Translations under genes and position numbers: made by a program
Notes under the pieces: model-generated
What the model was told of the DNA's origin: nothing
Databases searched by the model: none
Seen by the model: only the letters and a program-made list of their open reading frames with translations
Origin: UBA2705 sp963977125
GTDB taxonomy: Bacteria; Pseudomonadota; Alphaproteobacteria; Micavibrionales; Micavibrionaceae
Assembly (NCBI GenBank): GCA_963977125.1
Contig: CAXBNJ010000005.1
Location: forward strand, 1 to 64,000
DNA length: 64,000 nt
Direction: 5' to 3'
Part shown: piece by piece, positions 8,385-17,533 of the stretch
Numbering within the stretch: position 1 is the first letter of the stretch
How the letters are laid out: each line of letters begins with the position of its first letter

Positions 8385-10568
8385 CTAATAACTGGCGACT
8401 AAATATTGCAAAGTCGAATCACGGTAACCTTCGTAATCTAAAGGCTTAGCGGGAAAATCAGCGGCAAATGCTAAATCCCGCGGCGTCGCGCCGCATGTTC
8501 CGATATGGAAAGATGGTATGCTCAGCGCCTGCGCGTGTTCTTTCAGTTTAAGTGAGAATTCGGTGCATAGCGCCGTCCATTGCTGAGCGTTAAAATGGCC
8601 AGAGAGCGATTCAAGCGAGTCAAAAACCAATTCCCCTTTATCACCGCGCCAAGCCCAGCTTTGCGCGACAATCTTACCAGTTTTTTTAGCTTCGACGACA
8701 TAAAACCCGCCATTTTCAGATAAAAAGCCGTGCTTAGCGCAGCTACTACCTTCATTACCTAGATGTTGACAGCAATCAGTAAATTCTCCGAGCAATAAAC
8801 CCTTAACATCGCCATCGTCGAGACGACGGAAATGATAGCCTTCTTTGTCAAAAGCCTTACCTTCAATCGTGATCTCCGGAATAGCGCCGCCCTTTTTATT
8901 GTCATTTGCTGCGTATTTCTCACTATACTCTTCAATCAGCTCAAGCCCTTTATCGAAATATTGCTCTGGCCATGAGAAATCAAAACAGTACTTCGCCAGA
9001 ACGGGTGATTTTTCACCATTTTTATATCTATATTTGGCCACTTCAGCCTTGGTATTATTATAAGACCAACCTTTGTCTGATGCGTCCTTCATTGGCTGTG
9101 TTAATTTATCAGAAAACTGTACTAAACGTGCCATCTTAGGGCCTTGTGCCATTACTGCATCGCCCCAGGCTTTTAAATCAAGCTCACCTCGTTGTGGAAT
9201 TTTAATATTCTGAATGACATCATGCAACGGTTGTGGTCCATACGATCCCCAACGCTTTAAATAACGTAGTAGGCGGTCTTCGGATTTGAATAAACAAGCG
9301 GCGCCATAAGCATAGCGCTCCGCTGACCCCACCCAATTACTACCAACACCTTCATGTTCCCTCAGTATCTTATACGTTGTTTCAAAGCTGGTCAGATCAA
9401 ATATATAAGGGCGAAAATCGATGAGCCGCGGATACTTTTTCAATAACTCTAGGTCAACACCCTGCCACTCGCGCATACGCTGAACCGCTGCACTGACAGG
9501 CTCACTGAGTAAAGCCCCATCATCACAATAAGTGAGCATAAGCTCCGCTTCATCGATTAAAACTCCATAGATCGCCCGCTTCAATGCTTCTCCATCGTTC
9601 ACTAAGGGGTCTGCGCCATGCTTTAGAAGAAACTTTAACATTATGCCACCTTGCATTCTATCCATTTCCTCCTCGCACATTCTTTTTATAAGCTCAGAAA
9701 GAACAGAACGTTTTGGATCAGTTTCAAATAAGTTATAAAACTCTTCATTTGGGTCTGCACCATGTTTCAGCAGTAACTCGACCAGAGCAAGATCATCACT
9801 ACCCAGCACTGCTCGCTTTAAAGCGTTATTGCCTTTAACGCTGGGATCAGCTCCATTTTTTATGAGCAATCTGGCGGTCTTAAAGTCTGCATCAGTTAAA
9901 GCATTACTATTTCTAGCCTTCGCGTCAGCGCCATGCTTCAGTAAATATTTCACTAAGCGATAATCCTTCAGCCTTTTCGCAGTAAACAAAGCCTCATTAT
10001 CGTTCAGCTTGGGGTCAGCGCCATGTTTCACCAGCAGCTTCACCACCTTCATATCATAGTCTTTTTTGCTCGCGCATAATGATAGGCAATCTATAGCGCC
10101 AAGATCAACGCCAAGCCCTAACAGAAATTCCAACGTGCCTAACTGTTGGCTCGCTATCGCGTAGGTCAAAGCTTCATTATTTAAAGCGCCTGGGTTTGCG
10201 CCTTGCTTAAATACATCCTGCGCCGCATCGAAATCAGCCGACTTAATCGCTGCGATAAACTCTTTATCCAGTAAGTTTTGTGGTTTAGGGAATTGTTTGA
10301 CTATATCTTGATAGCTAAGCGCTGTTTCTTGCGGCGGTTTTGTACGGTAGGTCTTGTTATAATCTTCAATATACGCGCAGCCCTTCGCAATCGCCGTATC
10401 AAATATTTCAGCCGATAGCGCTTGCCCCGCGCGATGTCGTATTGCGGCATATACGGGCAAAATTTTCTTTAAGCGCCCTTGCTCATCAGGCTTGATGTGC
10501 TCTTTATGTCTGCTCAAGGCTTCGAAGGCCATAACAATATAAGGCGGTAGCTGTTTTTGATCGACCAT
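8385..10568 (-). CDS. ankyrin-repeat protein with conserved Cys-containing C-terminal domain (paralogue 1)
   Basis: A 727-aa protein in three parts. Residues 1-100 are helical. About 104-350 hold ankyrin-like repeats with the recurring 'LLxHGADP' and 'NNEAL' phrases. About 430-700 form a C-terminal domain shared with the protein encoded at 27731-29956. Shared blocks include LLRYL.KWG, CQHL (600-604), SCAKHGFLSE, GGFYVV, SWAWRG and VFDSLESL, plus a late 'IGT.G.TP'. No signal peptide or transmembrane helix is visible. I do not recognise the C-terminal domain; a distant link to PcfJ-like or acyltransferase folds is only a guess. Ankyrin proteins are frequent Dot/Icm substrates and Dot/Icm genes lie at 59.9-64 kb, so an exported effector is plausible. 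A strong promoter lies upstream and a GGGAG ribosome site precedes the ATG. Confidence 0.88.
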   Translation of the reverse strand: MVDQKQLPPYIVMAFEALSRHKEHIKPDEQGRLKKILPVYAAIRHRAGQALSAEIFDTAIAKGCAYIEDYNKTYRTKPPQETALSYQDIVKQFPKPQNLLDKEFIAAIKSADFDAAQDVFKQGANPGALNNEALTYAIASQQLGTLEFLLGLGVDLGAIDCLSLCASKKDYDMKVVKLLVKHGADPKLNDNEALFTAKRLKDYRLVKYLLKHGADAKARNSNALTDADFKTARLLIKNGADPSVKGNNALKRAVLGSDDLALVELLLKHGADPNEEFYNLFETDPKRSVLSELIKRMCEEEMDRMQGGIMLKFLLKHGADPLVNDGEALKRAIYGVLIDEAELMLTYCDDGALLSEPVSAAVQRMREWQGVDLELLKKYPRLIDFRPYIFDLTSFETTYKILREHEGVGSNWVGSAERYAYGAACLFKSEDRLLRYLKRWGSYGPQPLHDVIQNIKIPQRGELDLKAWGDAVMAQGPKMARLVQFSDKLTQPMKDASDKGWSYNNTKAEVAKYRYKNGEKSPVLAKYCFDFSWPEQYFDKGLELIEEYSEKYAANDNKKGGAIPEITIEGKAFDKEGYHFRRLDDGDVKGLLLGEFTDCCQHLGNEGSSCAKHGFLSENGGFYVVEAKKTGKIVAQSWAWRGDKGELVFDSLESLSGHFNAQQWTALCTEFSLKLKEHAQALSIPSFHIGTCGATPRDLAFAADFPAKPLDYEGYRDSTLQYLVASY

Positions 10569-10599
10569 AACATACGGCTCCCATAGTCTTTTTTTATGG

Positions 10600-10627
10600 A
10601 TAATAAACAGCGCTATGGAAATGTCAA
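10600..10627 (-). promoter_or_regulatory. promoter of ankyrin paralogue 1
   Basis: On the minus strand TTGACA (10627-10622) and TATTAT (10605-10600) are 16 bases apart. The same pair with the same spacing precedes the other ankyrin paralogue at 29985-30012. Confidence 0.7.
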
Positions 10628-10649
10628 GAGACTAAAAAAACAACATTAC

Positions 10650-10678
10650 TTGACTTTTACATAAGTTATGCGTACTCT
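10650..10678 (+). promoter_or_regulatory. possible divergent promoter
   Basis: TTGACT (10650) and TACTCT (10673) are 17 bases apart on the + strand, about 45 bases before the next gene. The -35 is good, the -10 weak. Confidence 0.35.
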
Positions 10679-10721
10679 CATGGCCTGATGTAAATAAGCA
10701 GAGGAAAAAGGCGAGAATAAT

Positions 10722-11915
10722 ATGACGAGCCATACAAAGAAAACCAATAAAGACGCAAAGCGCGCATGGGGCAGTAAATTACACGCCAAGCTCAATGGCC
10801 AAAAACAGCCCGATGCTGTATTGGTTGATGAAGAACTTTCGTTGTTAAGCCTGCATTTTGAAGCATTAGCCAGTTATTTACAAAGCCATGAAGAGACGCT
10901 CCGCGCTGATACCAGCTTGCCCCAATCTACACAAGACTGGCTACAACAAGACGGCCTTAGCAATCTGAGCGCTCAGAGCTTACAAGAAATATTTAAAAAA
11001 TCTGCCGCACACCATCAAGGCCTATTACGTACAGAATGCGTTTTGACCAGCGCTGACGCCCATGCACAAATTATTGGCGCAAGCGATGCAACCATTACAA
11101 CCGTGCCTAAAGCATGTGACCCTAAAAGAATGACATTTGGTTTTGTGAGAAGCGCCGCGAAAAATGATAAGAAATCACCATCCGCTGCAATTACATTTCC
11201 TATGATCGCGCTACCGAGTAAAATCACCAAATTACCGGATATGAGCCCTGATCACCCTTTAGTCAAAACCCTACAAAACCTTTATACATCAACCAATCAC
11301 GACTGGCTGCACCACATGAGCATCTCTGCCATTACCAAAGAGGTCTGCGCTTATAAAAATGATGATAGAGCGATTGAGAAATGGTCTGAAAAACATTTCT
11401 CGGACAATATTACCGAATATCCTATTTTTGATTTTGGCGCCTATGAAACACTCTATGAAGGCTGGGCTATTTATACGAATGCCCAAATCATGAAAAAGAG
11501 CCCCGCGGGTAACGCCCTTAAAGATGAAATCATGACTACAGCCATGCAAATGATCAATCTTGGCAAAGACTATATTGAATCGCATAATAATAGTGATCAA
11601 TCGATGAAGACGGCTTTTTGGTTTATAATGCAAACCACCAAAGCTCTGCGCAGTATCATTCCTGTAGACAGCTTTGAAATGCATCATTTTGTAGAAGCGG
11701 CAGCAAAACACCTACCACACCCAGATCGCTATGCTGAAGAACAGATTGAAAATATAAAAACGCGTCTTTACTTAGGCCATGATGCCATGTGCATGCTTCA
11801 CTCACCAAAGCTCGCGAAAAGCGAAATTCAACAGAAAAAATTCGAAAACTTCACAAATGATAACCCCAAAATCACTGTTGAAGCCATTGCGCATTTAGCG
11901 TGTAAATTTGGGTGA
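10722..11915 (+). CDS. hypothetical protein with HDWLHH motif
   Basis: A 397-aa soluble protein that I do not recognise. It starts at an ATG preceded by GAGGAAAAAGGCGAG. The N-terminal third is helical and Gln-rich. The C-terminal half carries NHDWLHHMS (about 192-200) and, 45 residues later, YEGWAIYTNAQ, in a helix-rich context with further His residues (FEMHHF near 320). Such His/Asp clusters can bind metal, but I cannot place it in a known hydrolase family. No signal peptide or membrane helix. It is divergent from ankyrin paralogue 1 and could share its regulation. It might also be an exported effector; nothing in the sequence proves this. Confidence 0.75.
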   Translation: MTSHTKKTNKDAKRAWGSKLHAKLNGQKQPDAVLVDEELSLLSLHFEALASYLQSHEETLRADTSLPQSTQDWLQQDGLSNLSAQSLQEIFKKSAAHHQGLLRTECVLTSADAHAQIIGASDATITTVPKACDPKRMTFGFVRSAAKNDKKSPSAAITFPMIALPSKITKLPDMSPDHPLVKTLQNLYTSTNHDWLHHMSISAITKEVCAYKNDDRAIEKWSEKHFSDNITEYPIFDFGAYETLYEGWAIYTNAQIMKKSPAGNALKDEIMTTAMQMINLGKDYIESHNNSDQSMKTAFWFIMQTTKALRSIIPVDSFEMHHFVEAAAKHLPHPDRYAEEQIENIKTRLYLGHDAMCMLHSPKLAKSEIQQKKFENFTNDNPKITVEAIAHLACKFG

Positions 11916-11992
11916 TCGACATATGAAGCCCAGCGTTGCCAAAATATATAGCAAAGCGGTTAATAAATGTAACTTTCCATCTCATTGCCTTA

Positions 11993-12418
11993 TTAATTCA
12001 ACGAACAATCTATCTGTGTTGGCCCCCAGTTAAGGCCTTTAACCAGTCGAATCTCTACTTGGTTGATAGGCTTTGTAACTTCAAACCGCTCCATTATAGA
12101 TATGCTAGAAATAACAGCCGCCGCTTCTTGCTCTGGGGGGATAAGCTTTAAGGCGACATGCTGCGTATGATCAACAACATCCCCATGCTCAAAGCTATAG
12201 CTATATCCACCACTCGGCGTTTCTAATCGCCCGCGAAGAATCAAATAGTTCTTCCCATCAAAATCAGCTAAAGACCCCACCTCTAAGTAAGGAGCCTCTT
12301 CATTCATTCCGCTCACTGAATCTATTGTCGTGCAGGATGACCAAGCAGGATCGCTCGCAAAAGCGGGCTGGGCGATCAGGCAAAGCAAAGCTACATATAT
12401 TGATTTAATAAAACTCAT
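11993..12418 (-). CDS. small secreted hypothetical protein
   Basis: A 141-aa protein with a clear Sec signal peptide: MSFIK, a hydrophobic core, then a cleavage site after PAFA (residue 21). I start it at the ATG at 12418 because that ATG overlaps the stop of the upstream AIM24 gene as ATGA, which implies translational coupling; an open extension further upstream would lie inside that gene. The mature part has two cysteines near the ends (SSCTT and IDCSLN), which could form a disulfide in the periplasm. Beta-rich by eye. No family recognised. Last gene of the AIM24 group. Confidence 0.75.
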   Translation of the reverse strand: MSFIKSIYVALLCLIAQPAFASDPAWSSCTTIDSVSGMNEEAPYLEVGSLADFDGKNYLILRGRLETPSGGYSYSFEHGDVVDHTQHVALKLIPPEQEAAAVISSISIMERFEVTKPINQVEIRLVKGLNWGPTQIDCSLN

Positions 12419-13158
12419 CGGCTTCTCTTCCGCGTCACGATACGACGGAAAGGGTTGATCCATGCAAAGAAGCTCGGCATTGCACGGGTTTGTATCCATA
12501 CGCGGCCTTGTCCGCTAAAATGCGTAACGAGGCCCTCGCCTGAGAACATAAATGACTTATAGCCGCCAAATTTTGTGACGCTATATTCCAGTCCTTCCGT
12601 GAAAGCGACGATGTGATTGTTATCGATGATATATTCATCCTCGACGTTTATTTCTATGATGCCGCCATAGGAGTTAAAAAATATATCGCCCTCGCCAGTA
12701 CATTTAATTAAAAACAAGCCCGCACCAGAGAAAAACCCTTTGATAAAGCCTTGGAATTTAGTTTGCGTTTCTATGCCGCGCCCCGCAGCCAGAAAACTGC
12801 CGCTTTGTAAAAACAAAGCAGGGCCGCCTTGCGTTAAATATAGGCGTTTAATATCCCCGGGCAATGTACTGGCAATAACCAACTCACCCGCTTTATCTTG
12901 CGCCGTAAATTCGTTTAGGAATAAACGCTCCCCCGTAATTAACCGTTTAAAACCGCCGCGCATTTTCGTTTTTATCGTAATATTCGTGTCCATCGCTTGC
13001 ATGGCTGAAGCTTCAACACGCAGCATTTCTTGCGCGGGTAGTTTTACGCTAAGATAAGAAAAATCTGGCGCCCCGCCAATGTCATGTTCAAGGGCGACGA
13101 TCGGCCCGCTTGGTAAATCGCTCAGCGCCTTTTGTGTCGCTTGGTTCATATCACTCAT
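12415..13158 (-). CDS. AIM24 family protein (paralogue C)
   Basis: Member of the AIM24/TIGR00266 family, beta-helical proteins of unknown biochemical role named after a yeast mitochondrial protein. The family pattern is visible: an N-terminal 'L.A.E.l..e..am..m' segment, ERLFLNEFTA, a central LFLQSGSFLAAGRGIE, and a C-terminal IIDNNHIVAFTEGLEY followed by SGEGLVTHFSGQGRVWIQTR. At 247 aa it is a little longer than its two neighbours because of an N-terminal extension. It overlaps the secreted-protein gene downstream by the ATGA junction and follows the second AIM24 gene after 70 bases, so the four genes probably form one transcript. Confidence 0.88.
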   Translation of the reverse strand: MSDMNQATQKALSDLPSGPIVALEHDIGGAPDFSYLSVKLPAQEMLRVEASAMQAMDTNITIKTKMRGGFKRLITGERLFLNEFTAQDKAGELVIASTLPGDIKRLYLTQGGPALFLQSGSFLAAGRGIETQTKFQGFIKGFFSGAGLFLIKCTGEGDIFFNSYGGIIEINVEDEYIIDNNHIVAFTEGLEYSVTKFGGYKSFMFSGEGLVTHFSGQGRVWIQTRAMPSFFAWINPFRRIVTRKRSR

Positions 13159-13228
13159 ACCCCAGAGTCCTTATCTTAATTAATTGCTGTACGCCTGTAC
13201 TTACTTATTTATCTATCATGACGTACGT

Positions 13229-13918
13229 TTATTCTTGTACTTCTATTGGCTTCAATAAACGCCCTAGAGCATTGCCTAGATTGGCGGGGCTATGAGATTG
13301 GCACCAGACCGTACCCTTACCGCTAAAGCGGCAAACAATACCTTCCCCACCAAGGAACGACCCCGTCCAGCTTTTACCCACTTTAGAGAGTTTAAATTTT
13401 AAGCCTTCATCAAAAGCAACAATATGGCCCGTATCGACGATATACTCGCCATCAACCTCAACAGGGTAAATCGCACCAAATGTGTTAATCAGAACTTTGC
13501 CCTGACCGCTCATTTTTAGCCAAAATAGCCCTTCCGAAGACAGCAGGTTTTTAAAGCCCTGCCAGCTCATATCCATATCGACGCTCGCTTCATGGGCTAA
13601 GAACGAATAGCCCTGCACAATTAAGCTGTTGCCATTTAAATCATGGCTCATAATATCGCCGCTTAATGGCGGCCCTATATATAAGGTCGTCCCTGCCGCA
13701 GCGGCTTGATAATGATTAAGGAAGAAATTCTCCCCCGCGAAAGCACGCTTAATCGCGCGACCTATACCGCGTTTGCCGCGTTTATGGGTTGATGTCTCAA
13801 CGCTTAGTCCCGCCGACATCGCCACCATTGAACCGCCTTCAGCCGTGATTTCCTCACCTGCTTCAAAAGTGATCTTGGCCACTGTATTGGTAGGTTGCGC
13901 TAAAATTTCTATCTGCAT
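13229..13918 (-). CDS. AIM24 family protein (paralogue B)
   Basis: AIM24/TIGR00266 family protein of 229 aa. Signature segments: EEITAEGGSMVAMSAGL near the N terminus, ENFFLNHYQA, YSFLAHEASVDMD, then YIVDTGHIVAFDEGLKF and GGEGIVCRFSGKGTVWCQS. The Gly-rich ends of each segment are typical of the double beta-sheet fold. No signal peptide or membrane helix, so cytoplasmic or membrane-peripheral. It lies 12 bases after paralogue A, clearly in one operon. It is diverged from its neighbours except at the motifs, indicating an old duplication. Molecular function in bacteria is not known. Confidence 0.9.
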   Translation of the reverse strand: MQIEILAQPTNTVAKITFEAGEEITAEGGSMVAMSAGLSVETSTHKRGKRGIGRAIKRAFAGENFFLNHYQAAAAGTTLYIGPPLSGDIMSHDLNGNSLIVQGYSFLAHEASVDMDMSWQGFKNLLSSEGLFWLKMSGQGKVLINTFGAIYPVEVDGEYIVDTGHIVAFDEGLKFKLSKVGKSWTGSFLGGEGIVCRFSGKGTVWCQSHSPANLGNALGRLLKPIEVQE

Positions 13919-13930
13919 AATATAGCTCTC

Positions 13931-14590
13931 TTATAATCGCGGATTAATAAAACCAGCCAGCCCTTTTAAGCTGCGGCTTTGTAAATAGACCTTACCCTTA
14001 CCCTCAAGGCGCGTGACAAGACCTTCACCGCCGAAAAAACTGGAAAATAGGCCACTGGATAGCTGAATATTTAAGCTAATACCGCGCGAATAACCCAGCA
14101 CATGGGCGCTATCAACAATATACGATCCGTCCAAATTTTTCTCATAGATAGCGCCATAGCCGCCAAAGAAAACACTGCCTGTGCCATGTATGTAATTGCG
14201 CAACAAGCCTTCCCCCGCGATCCACGAACGAAAGCCCGCCCATTTAACATTAAGCTTAATACCGCTTGAACAAGCGACAAAAGCACCAGGCTGTACGAAA
14301 AAGCCGCCACCCGTTAACTTTACGGCGCGTATGTCACCGGGCACCTTATTACTAATCATTATCTTACAGGCCGAGGCGCTATTATTTGTATAATGACTAA
14401 GAAAGAAACTCTCGCGCCCAAATATTTTACGGGTAAGTGCACCGAAAAAATTACCATTTAGGCGCGCCCGATGGTCTAGCGCGACATCCATACTGGCCAT
14501 AGCGCCCGATTCGGTGATTAATGTCTCACCGGCCTCGAGCGTGACGTCAATATGAGAGAAGGATGGAGAGCCCAGAATAACATGGTGCAT
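13931..14590 (-). CDS. AIM24 family protein (paralogue A)
   Basis: First gene of the AIM24 group, 219 aa. Shows GETLITESGAMASMDVAL, ESFFLSHYTNN, GAFVACSSGIKLN, YIVDSAHVLGYSRGISL and GGEGLVTRLEGKGKVYLQSR, all in family order. The very short N terminus (MHHVILGSPSFSHIDV) matches the beginning of the domain, which supports this start. Upstream lie about 150 bases before the divergent membrane-protein gene at 14743, where the promoter must be. The three paralogues may form a hetero-oligomer, but that is inference. Confidence 0.9.
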   Translation of the reverse strand: MHHVILGSPSFSHIDVTLEAGETLITESGAMASMDVALDHRARLNGNFFGALTRKIFGRESFFLSHYTNNSASACKIMISNKVPGDIRAVKLTGGGFFVQPGAFVACSSGIKLNVKWAGFRSWIAGEGLLRNYIHGTGSVFFGGYGAIYEKNLDGSYIVDSAHVLGYSRGISLNIQLSSGLFSSFFGGEGLVTRLEGKGKVYLQSRSLKGLAGFINPRL

Positions 14591-14742
14591 GATCTGTACC
14601 TAAAAAATGAAATAAATAACCAATTAAGGCCTTAAACACAGTATATTATGAAACGTGGTAAATTCAAAATTGATTTCTGTGCGCATTTCCCTATATAAGG
14701 AGAAGCATAAAACGGCCAACCCTTAAGAAAAGAAGTGTTCTC

Positions 14743-15600
14743 ATGGATATAATAAGCGTTATCGACAATTACAAAGCCGTCTTAGGCGCCTTATCCATTG
14801 CGATAGCCACGGTAATTGCTGTTTTTATTAATTTAAACCATAGCCGCCGCACCGAATACCGATTAAAAAAAGAACAAAACGCGACGTTTAGCTCAGCCAT
14901 TGCCGCGGAGTTAATTGATAACGTCCATAATTTAATGGCCATTCACTACGAAATTGCTGAAAAAGGCGCACGCGTTCAACGTATTAATCAGTTCAAAGAA
15001 TTTAACTTACTGGTTTATCAAAACCTGCTGACAGAAATCGGCCGCCTTGGCCCTGCTTTATCCTTTATGATTGTTGACATTTATGGCGATATTCAGAAAA
15101 TAAAGAAATATTTGGAATATTATATAAAAGATGACGTCTTAGGACAAAAGCAAGAAATCTTGCTTGACGTACAAAGCGTGCTCGCAAAAGCTCTGACAGG
15201 CTCTATCATCATGGCTTTTTACGCGGATTACATGCTTGGCACGAAATGGATGGATTCTACGACTGAACAGCGCATGCTATGGCTAGAAAACACATTAGAT
15301 GATTTTTGCAGCTATGTGAGCCGCACAGAGACTGAGAACCCTGTTTATATTTCCAACCCATCTGTAAGCTTTATTCAAAGCCTACAAGACGAAGAACAAA
15401 AACAAAAAATCATTCAACTCTTCGAGCTTGTCGAGAAAATTCAAAAGAAAATTCGTAAAAAACATGCATGGGAAGTCCAGCTTATATTAAGAGCTTTTTC
15501 CTATAAAATGCACAACACGATTATTGATTTCCTTGATATTGAGCCTGATACATACATGCTCAAAGCGGAGAGAGAGTATAGAGAGTTCTTGCCTCAGTGA
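14743..15600 (+). CDS. membrane-anchored hypothetical protein
   Basis: A 285-aa protein with one N-terminal transmembrane helix (about residues 13-32, LGALSIAIATVIAVFINL), then a positively charged HSRRTEYRLKK segment, so most of the protein should be cytoplasmic. The remainder is almost all helix with heptad-like regions and a Lys-rich stretch near 235-245. No catalytic motif is visible and I recognise no family, though the layout resembles small anchored signalling or stress proteins. It is divergent from the AIM24 group and convergent with spoVR, separated from the latter by a strong hairpin. Confidence 0.78.
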   Translation: MDIISVIDNYKAVLGALSIAIATVIAVFINLNHSRRTEYRLKKEQNATFSSAIAAELIDNVHNLMAIHYEIAEKGARVQRINQFKEFNLLVYQNLLTEIGRLGPALSFMIVDIYGDIQKIKKYLEYYIKDDVLGQKQEILLDVQSVLAKALTGSIIMAFYADYMLGTKWMDSTTEQRMLWLENTLDDFCSYVSRTETENPVYISNPSVSFIQSLQDEEQKQKIIQLFELVEKIQKKIRKKHAWEVQLILRAFSYKMHNTIIDFLDIEPDTYMLKAEREYREFLPQ

Positions 15601-15680
15601 CATTCATCCTAAGTAACGCTTAATTCTTCTTACAAAACACCGTAAAATTTTTAAGGTAAGCAAGACTGCACTAACACGAA

Positions 15681-15708
15681 TGTGCTTAACGCGTAAACGT
15701 TAAGCACA
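15681..15708. terminator. strong hairpin between convergent genes
   Basis: An 11-bp perfect inverted repeat, TGTGCTTAACG and CGTTAAGCACA, with loop CGTAAA. It sits between the convergent genes ending at 15600 and 15778. The T-tract is weak on both sides, so it may be a terminator or a transcript-end stabiliser. Confidence 0.55.
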
Positions 15709-15777
15709 TCGTTTTCAGGGAGCTGAAACTTGTGTTGGCTTTATATAGCGCTGTAAAAATACAGAGCCATTAAGCCC

Positions 15778-17457
15778 TTAATTTAAGCGTAATTTCCGTT
15801 GACGTCTTACATCTGGTTTCGCTGGGCAACATGTTTCATCAACAACATCACCGTCTTTATCAATAGATTGCACGACAATAGGATGTTCCCATAGACGATA
15901 CATATGCTTAGTGATTTCGGTCATGTTCTTCTTATCCAAAGGCTTACCATTATGCATTTTATGGTTAAGCACTAAACGGCGATCAGTTTTATCGTAATAT
16001 TCTGCAACGCCAATAACCGGCATATTTTCATCATAACGATATTGTGCTGAAAGGTTCTCACGCACAGCGCTATAACCATCAGTATCGTGGATAGCCAAAA
16101 TTTCTACATAATCTTTGTCTGAGTCATTTTCCATCGCAAAGAATTTGAAATCACGCATAAGTTTCGGTGACATAAATTGCTGAATGAAGCTTTCATCTTT
16201 GAAGTTATTACGGGCGTCTTTCATTACAGATAACCAATCTTCATTACCCGCAATATAAGGGAACCATTTTTTATCTTCTTCGGTTGGCTCGAGGCAAATA
16301 CGTTTAATATCTTGGAACATCGAGATACCTAAGGCATAAGGGTTTATACCGCTATAGATATTGCGCTCTTCTGGTTGACCATCCGCGCCACGTACAGTGA
16401 CGGTATCAGTAATGCCGGTTTGACGGACAACGCCGCCATGTGAATCATAAAATTCCATCATCATGCCGTGATCAATCAAACCAAGTTCAGATAGATCATG
16501 GACCAATGTGTAATGCCAGAAACTCGCCCAGCCTTCATTCATGACTTGTGTTTGTCTTTGTGGGTGGAAATAAGTCGCGACTTCTGAGACTAAACGCATG
16601 ATTTTGCGCTTCCATTCCGGTAAATGCGGCGCTTGATCCGCTAAGTAACAAAGAATATTTTGTTCCATGCCACAATCAAGCGGCGCTTCTGGATTCCCCG
16701 CCACGCGAGCGAATTGATCTTTCAAGTTAACGCCAGAGAAAATATCTGTTCTCTCGTCATTATCTAGACGTGTTTCATTGCTCTTAAAGAAATGCTCCGC
16801 TGATACAGCGTTATTCATTAAGGCATGGCAAGAATCGAGAAGTTTCTCAACTTCATCTTCGCCAAAGCGTGCTTCACATTCGTAGATAAAGTCACGAAGA
16901 TCACGTGAAAGCGGCACAATGTCGCTCGCTTTTGTATATTCTTTGAACATATAGTTTTGTTTAAAGAAGTTATTGTGACCAAAGCTGGCGTGAGCAATAA
17001 CCAAGATTTGCATCATTGGTGAATTACCTTCCATACAATAGGCGATTGCAGGATCACTATTAATAACAATTTCAAATGCCATGCCACCAGTGCGCTTATA
17101 TTCAGCTTCATGCTGCGCGCGGCTTTTCGCGTAAGACCAGTGTTGATAGTTAACAGGCAGGCCAACACTTGTATATTGATCAAGCATTTGATCCGCAGTA
17201 ATAAGCTCAATAGTGTTGTCATAGGTCTCAAGGTCGTATTTTTCTTTAGCAATAATGCCCACGACTTTTTCAACTAAATCAATCCACGTCTTAGGCAGAT
17301 CTGGGCTTGGTGCAACACCTTCTTTAAGGTTAACTGCATAATCCCAAGTGCCTGCTTTTTTAGCGTTAATGAATATATCCCAACCTTCTTCGTAATTATC
17401 AAGAAGGTTTTTGATTGTTTCAATATAGGCTTTATTATCTTGTATTTTCTTTGACAT
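15778..17457 (-). CDS. SpoVR family protein (YcgB-like)
   Basis: SpoVR/YcgB family protein, 559 aa, a near-standard length. The N-terminal region has WDYAVNLKEGVAPSPDLPKTW-like sequence (positions 38-60), then QHWSYAKS, GGMAFEIVIN, FGHNNFFKQNY, and MNEGWASFWHY, all conserved in the family. The His/Glu-containing segments suggest a metal-binding helical fold, but the reaction is unknown. In many proteobacteria spoVR is the last gene of a starvation and stress operon after prkA (yeaG) and yeaH, exactly as here. The gap to the yeaH homologue is 76 bases. Confidence 0.92.
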   Translation of the reverse strand: MSKKIQDNKAYIETIKNLLDNYEEGWDIFINAKKAGTWDYAVNLKEGVAPSPDLPKTWIDLVEKVVGIIAKEKYDLETYDNTIELITADQMLDQYTSVGLPVNYQHWSYAKSRAQHEAEYKRTGGMAFEIVINSDPAIAYCMEGNSPMMQILVIAHASFGHNNFFKQNYMFKEYTKASDIVPLSRDLRDFIYECEARFGEDEVEKLLDSCHALMNNAVSAEHFFKSNETRLDNDERTDIFSGVNLKDQFARVAGNPEAPLDCGMEQNILCYLADQAPHLPEWKRKIMRLVSEVATYFHPQRQTQVMNEGWASFWHYTLVHDLSELGLIDHGMMMEFYDSHGGVVRQTGITDTVTVRGADGQPEERNIYSGINPYALGISMFQDIKRICLEPTEEDKKWFPYIAGNEDWLSVMKDARNNFKDESFIQQFMSPKLMRDFKFFAMENDSDKDYVEILAIHDTDGYSAVRENLSAQYRYDENMPVIGVAEYYDKTDRRLVLNHKMHNGKPLDKKNMTEITKHMYRLWEHPIVVQSIDKDGDVVDETCCPAKPDVRRQRKLRLN

Positions 17458-17533
17458 AGTCTGTCCCCGTCCTTATCAACGTCCCTGTTATATACTCTGC
17501 TTAATCATTTAGCAGCCTTAAGCATATTTGCTT

